Assembly (NCBI GenBank): GCA_002102825.1
Contig: DABJ01000019.1
Span: 1-6,476, forward strand
Source: Candidatus Gastranaerophilales bacterium HUM_12
GTDB lineage: Bacteria; Cyanobacteriota; Vampirovibrionia; Gastranaerophilales; Gastranaerophilaceae
Length of the DNA: 6,476 nt
Direction: 5' to 3'
Numbering within the stretch: position 1 is the first letter of the stretch; the number at the start of each line of letters is the position of its first letter. The notes beneath the pieces are model-generated. The model searched no databases, was not told where the DNA came from, and saw only the letters and a list, made by a program, of their open reading frames with translations. Positions 5,276 through 6,476 of this stretch are shown one piece after another. A program made the translations under genes and the position numbers.

Positions 5276-6304
5276 GGTGTCTATCGCTGATACAACTTCT
5301 TCAACCGTTGGAATATTTCTGCAACAGTCAGGATTATCTTTGTTTTTGCATTTTCTCTTGAAGCAAGGTTGACAAGGATATTTGTATTCTCCAGGGGCAA
5401 TATATTTTGATTTATCGCCATAAGGAGCTAAAACTTCTTTAGGAGTACAAGTGAAAATTGTAATAACTGCAGGATTTCTAGTTGCCCAAGCCAAATGTGC
5501 ACTTCCGCTATCTGGAGCCATAACAAGTTTTGCTCTTGAAAATACTTCCATTAATTCCATAATATCTGTTTTACCGGCTAAATTTAAGAATTTTCCACCA
5601 CCAATGTATTCAATTAATTCATTATCATTCGGCCCGCCTGTGAATACCAAATTGCATTTATCTTTCAAATATTCAACAACTTTTTTCCAATTATCTTGAT
5701 TCCAGTGTTTATCTTTCCAAGTTGTTGCAGGAGCAATTACAACAAGTGGTTTTTCGGAATCTAAACCTGCTAACAATTCATCAACATGTGCAATTTGCTC
5801 TTGAGTTCTTGGTGGAAGTGTCACCTTAATTTCATCAGGATTTATTCCAAGATAATTTGCATATCTCAAATAATTCAAAACGATAGGAGAGTTCGGAGAA
5901 TATGAAATATCATCAATCCATTCATTTCCGCCTAAAACAGAAAGTTCTCGACCCTCTTTGGAAATAATTCTTCTTTTAGCACCACAAAATAACAACCAAT
6001 ATAAACTTTTCAACATCATTTGAGAATCAATTGCAACATCAAATTTTTCAGCTCTTAGTTGTTTTAAAATTGCTAGATATTCTTTAAAACTTGTTAGTGA
6101 AAACCCACGTTTTTTCCATTGTTTCATAGGAACTAAAATTGCCTTATCAACACATGGATTATTTTCAACAATTTGAATTCCTTTTTCTGAAACAAGCCAA
6201 GTAATCTCATAACCTGCATCTTTCAAAGCATTTGCTAAAGGAACATTAAATATTACATCACCCAAAGATGATAGTTTTATAAGTAAAAGTTTTTTCTTTG
6301 CCAT
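5261..6304 (-). CDS. Glycosyltransferase family 9 (ADP-heptose:LPS heptosyltransferase-like)
   Basis: Probable inner-core LPS glycosyltransferase of the WaaC/WaaF/WaaQ type, acting at the cytoplasmic face of the inner membrane with a nucleotide-activated heptose as donor. The 347-aa length is typical. The N-terminal half starts LLLIKLSSLGDVIFN with the putative catalytic Asp at 16. The C-terminal donor-binding half has APATTWKDKHW (191-201), FTGGPND (221-227), NLAGKTDIMELMEVFSRA (241-258) and PDSGSAHLA (264-272). A cysteine cluster follows, CQPC (311-314), C319 and CC (327-328), as in many members of the family. It could instead be a WaaQ-like transferase or use another heptose, so no symbol is assigned. 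The start ATG has a -10 box about 33 nt upstream and only a weak AGAGAG ribosome site. Its relation to the downstream GGDEF gene may be simple adjacency, since that gene has its own promoter. Confidence 0.9.
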   Translation of the reverse strand: MAKKKLLLIKLSSLGDVIFNVPLANALKDAGYEITWLVSEKGIQIVENNPCVDKAILVPMKQWKKRGFSLTSFKEYLAILKQLRAEKFDVAIDSQMMLKSLYWLLFCGAKRRIISKEGRELSVLGGNEWIDDISYSPNSPIVLNYLRYANYLGINPDEIKVTLPPRTQEQIAHVDELLAGLDSEKPLVVIAPATTWKDKHWNQDNWKKVVEYLKDKCNLVFTGGPNDNELIEYIGGGKFLNLAGKTDIMELMEVFSRAKLVMAPDSGSAHLAWATRNPAVITIFTCTPKEVLAPYGDKSKYIAPGEYKYPCQPCFKRKCKNKDNPDCCRNIPTVEEVVSAIDTLKLF

Positions 6305-6336
6305 TCTCGTATTCTCTCTATTTGTAAGTACATTTT

Positions 6337-6342
6337 ATTATA
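6337..6342 (-). promoter_or_regulatory. -10 box for the glycosyltransferase gene
   Basis: A perfect TATAAT lies on the minus strand at 6342-6337, predicting transcription from about 6330 and a 26-nt leader. No convincing -35 is found at 16-18 nt spacing, and the TG extension is absent. It is placed correctly for the gene starting at 6304. Confidence 0.4.
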
Positions 6343-6384
6343 TGCGAAAAGTAAATTTTATGGAATGATAAGAGTTAATCTTTA

Positions 6385-6453
6385 CAAAAATGTGTATGCA
6401 CTTGGTGAGAGGTGAATAGTTCGTTACATTTTAATTCATTTTCGCAAAAATGT
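6385..6453. repeat. Direct repeat of CAAAAATGT, 60 nt apart
   Basis: The 9-mer CAAAAATGT occurs at 6385-6393 and 6445-6453. Beyond it the two copies stay loosely similar in the same order (CTTG, then GAGG, then GAA within about 30 nt). The right copy is the U-tract side of the terminator; the left copy is followed by a much weaker structure (GTG CATA CAC on the minus strand). It may be a decayed duplicate of the same terminator-like element. Confidence 0.35.
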
Positions 6454-6472
6454 CCACCCCTTGCGGGAGGAC
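6446..6472 (-). terminator. Intrinsic terminator of a gene beyond the right edge
   Basis: Reading the minus strand from 6472, GTCC TCCC forms a stem with GGGG (U) GGAC around a GCAA tetraloop of GNRA type: eight pairs (one G-U) with a single bulged U. The stem is followed immediately by AUUUUU (6451-6446). GC-rich stem plus U-tract is the classic rho-independent terminator form and stands out sharply in this AT-rich DNA. No gene for it is in the window, so it probably ends a minus-strand gene to the right. Confidence 0.65.
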
Positions 6473-6476
6473 CGAA

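Noticed and set aside
5374..5478. Cysteine cluster at the glycosyltransferase C-terminus as an added zinc domain
   Set aside because: Similar C-terminal cysteines occur in many family-9 heptosyltransferases, so this is a family trait rather than a fusion.
4921..5699. Plus-strand open frames at 4921-5118 and 5451-5699
   Set aside because: Both are antisense to well-supported genes (GAF region and glycosyltransferase) and show no motif or ribosome site of note.
6390..6419. Short plus-strand peptide frame ending TAG at 6417-6419
   Set aside because: Ten codons at most, no ribosome site at proper spacing and no gene for it to lead; treated as chance within the repeat.
6449..6476. Plus-strand frame starting ATG at 6450 and running off the right edge
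   Set aside because: It coincides exactly with the GC-rich hairpin and U-tract, which explain the sequence better; only nine codons are visible and no ribosome site precedes it.

Overview
The window looks like a chromosomal segment of an AT-rich, LPS-bearing bacterium that uses the MEP isoprenoid route. A gut-type, non-photosynthetic cyanobacterial relative (Gastranaerophilales / Vampirovibrionia, 'Melainabacteria') is my best guess. Reasons: very AT-rich DNA with A/T-ending codons, an ADP-heptose-type glycosyltransferase (Gram-negative envelope), IspD and IspF, and a 160-aa protein with an LSEETKRKLRELG segment that I associate with that lineage. The lineage call is inference from memory of such proteins, not a search result.

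Layout, right to left because all but one gene lie on the minus strand. The right edge holds a GC-rich hairpin with a U-tract, probably terminating an upstream gene outside the window. Then come a promoter and a family-9 glycosyltransferase (6304-5261). A near-consensus promoter whose -35 box lies in the last codons of that gene drives a tight three-gene unit: a GAF-GGDEF-HD-GYP cyclic-di-GMP protein (5210-3303), thiL (3297-2374, 5 nt gap) and ispD (2377-1721, ATGA overlap). ispD runs tail-to-tail into the only plus-strand gene, a small membrane protein with a C-terminal zinc ribbon (1359-1724); their stop codons overlap in a 4-nt CTAA. That gene and ispF (1296-823, minus) are fired from an almost mirror-symmetric divergent promoter. 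A 215-nt AT-rich gap separates ispF from the lineage-type coiled-coil protein (607-125), which is followed by a probable terminator and about 70 nt with no recognisable gene.

Function. IspD and IspF carry out the third and fifth steps of the MEP pathway to IPP/DMAPP; ThiL makes thiamine diphosphate, the cofactor of DXS, the first MEP enzyme, so thiL-ispD co-transcription is metabolically sensible. The cyclic-di-GMP gene at the head of the unit keeps a complete diguanylate cyclase signature, but its HD-GYP domain has lost the histidine of the HD pair, so it is probably a synthase with a non-catalytic or altered HD module.

Most of the window is ordinary housekeeping sequence. The points worth a second look are the mirror-image divergent promoter with an apparently leaderless gene, the stop-on-stop convergent overlap, the degenerate HD-GYP domain, and the orphan membrane zinc-ribbon gene sitting between ispD and ispF. 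I see no mobile element, CRISPR array, tRNA or rRNA.
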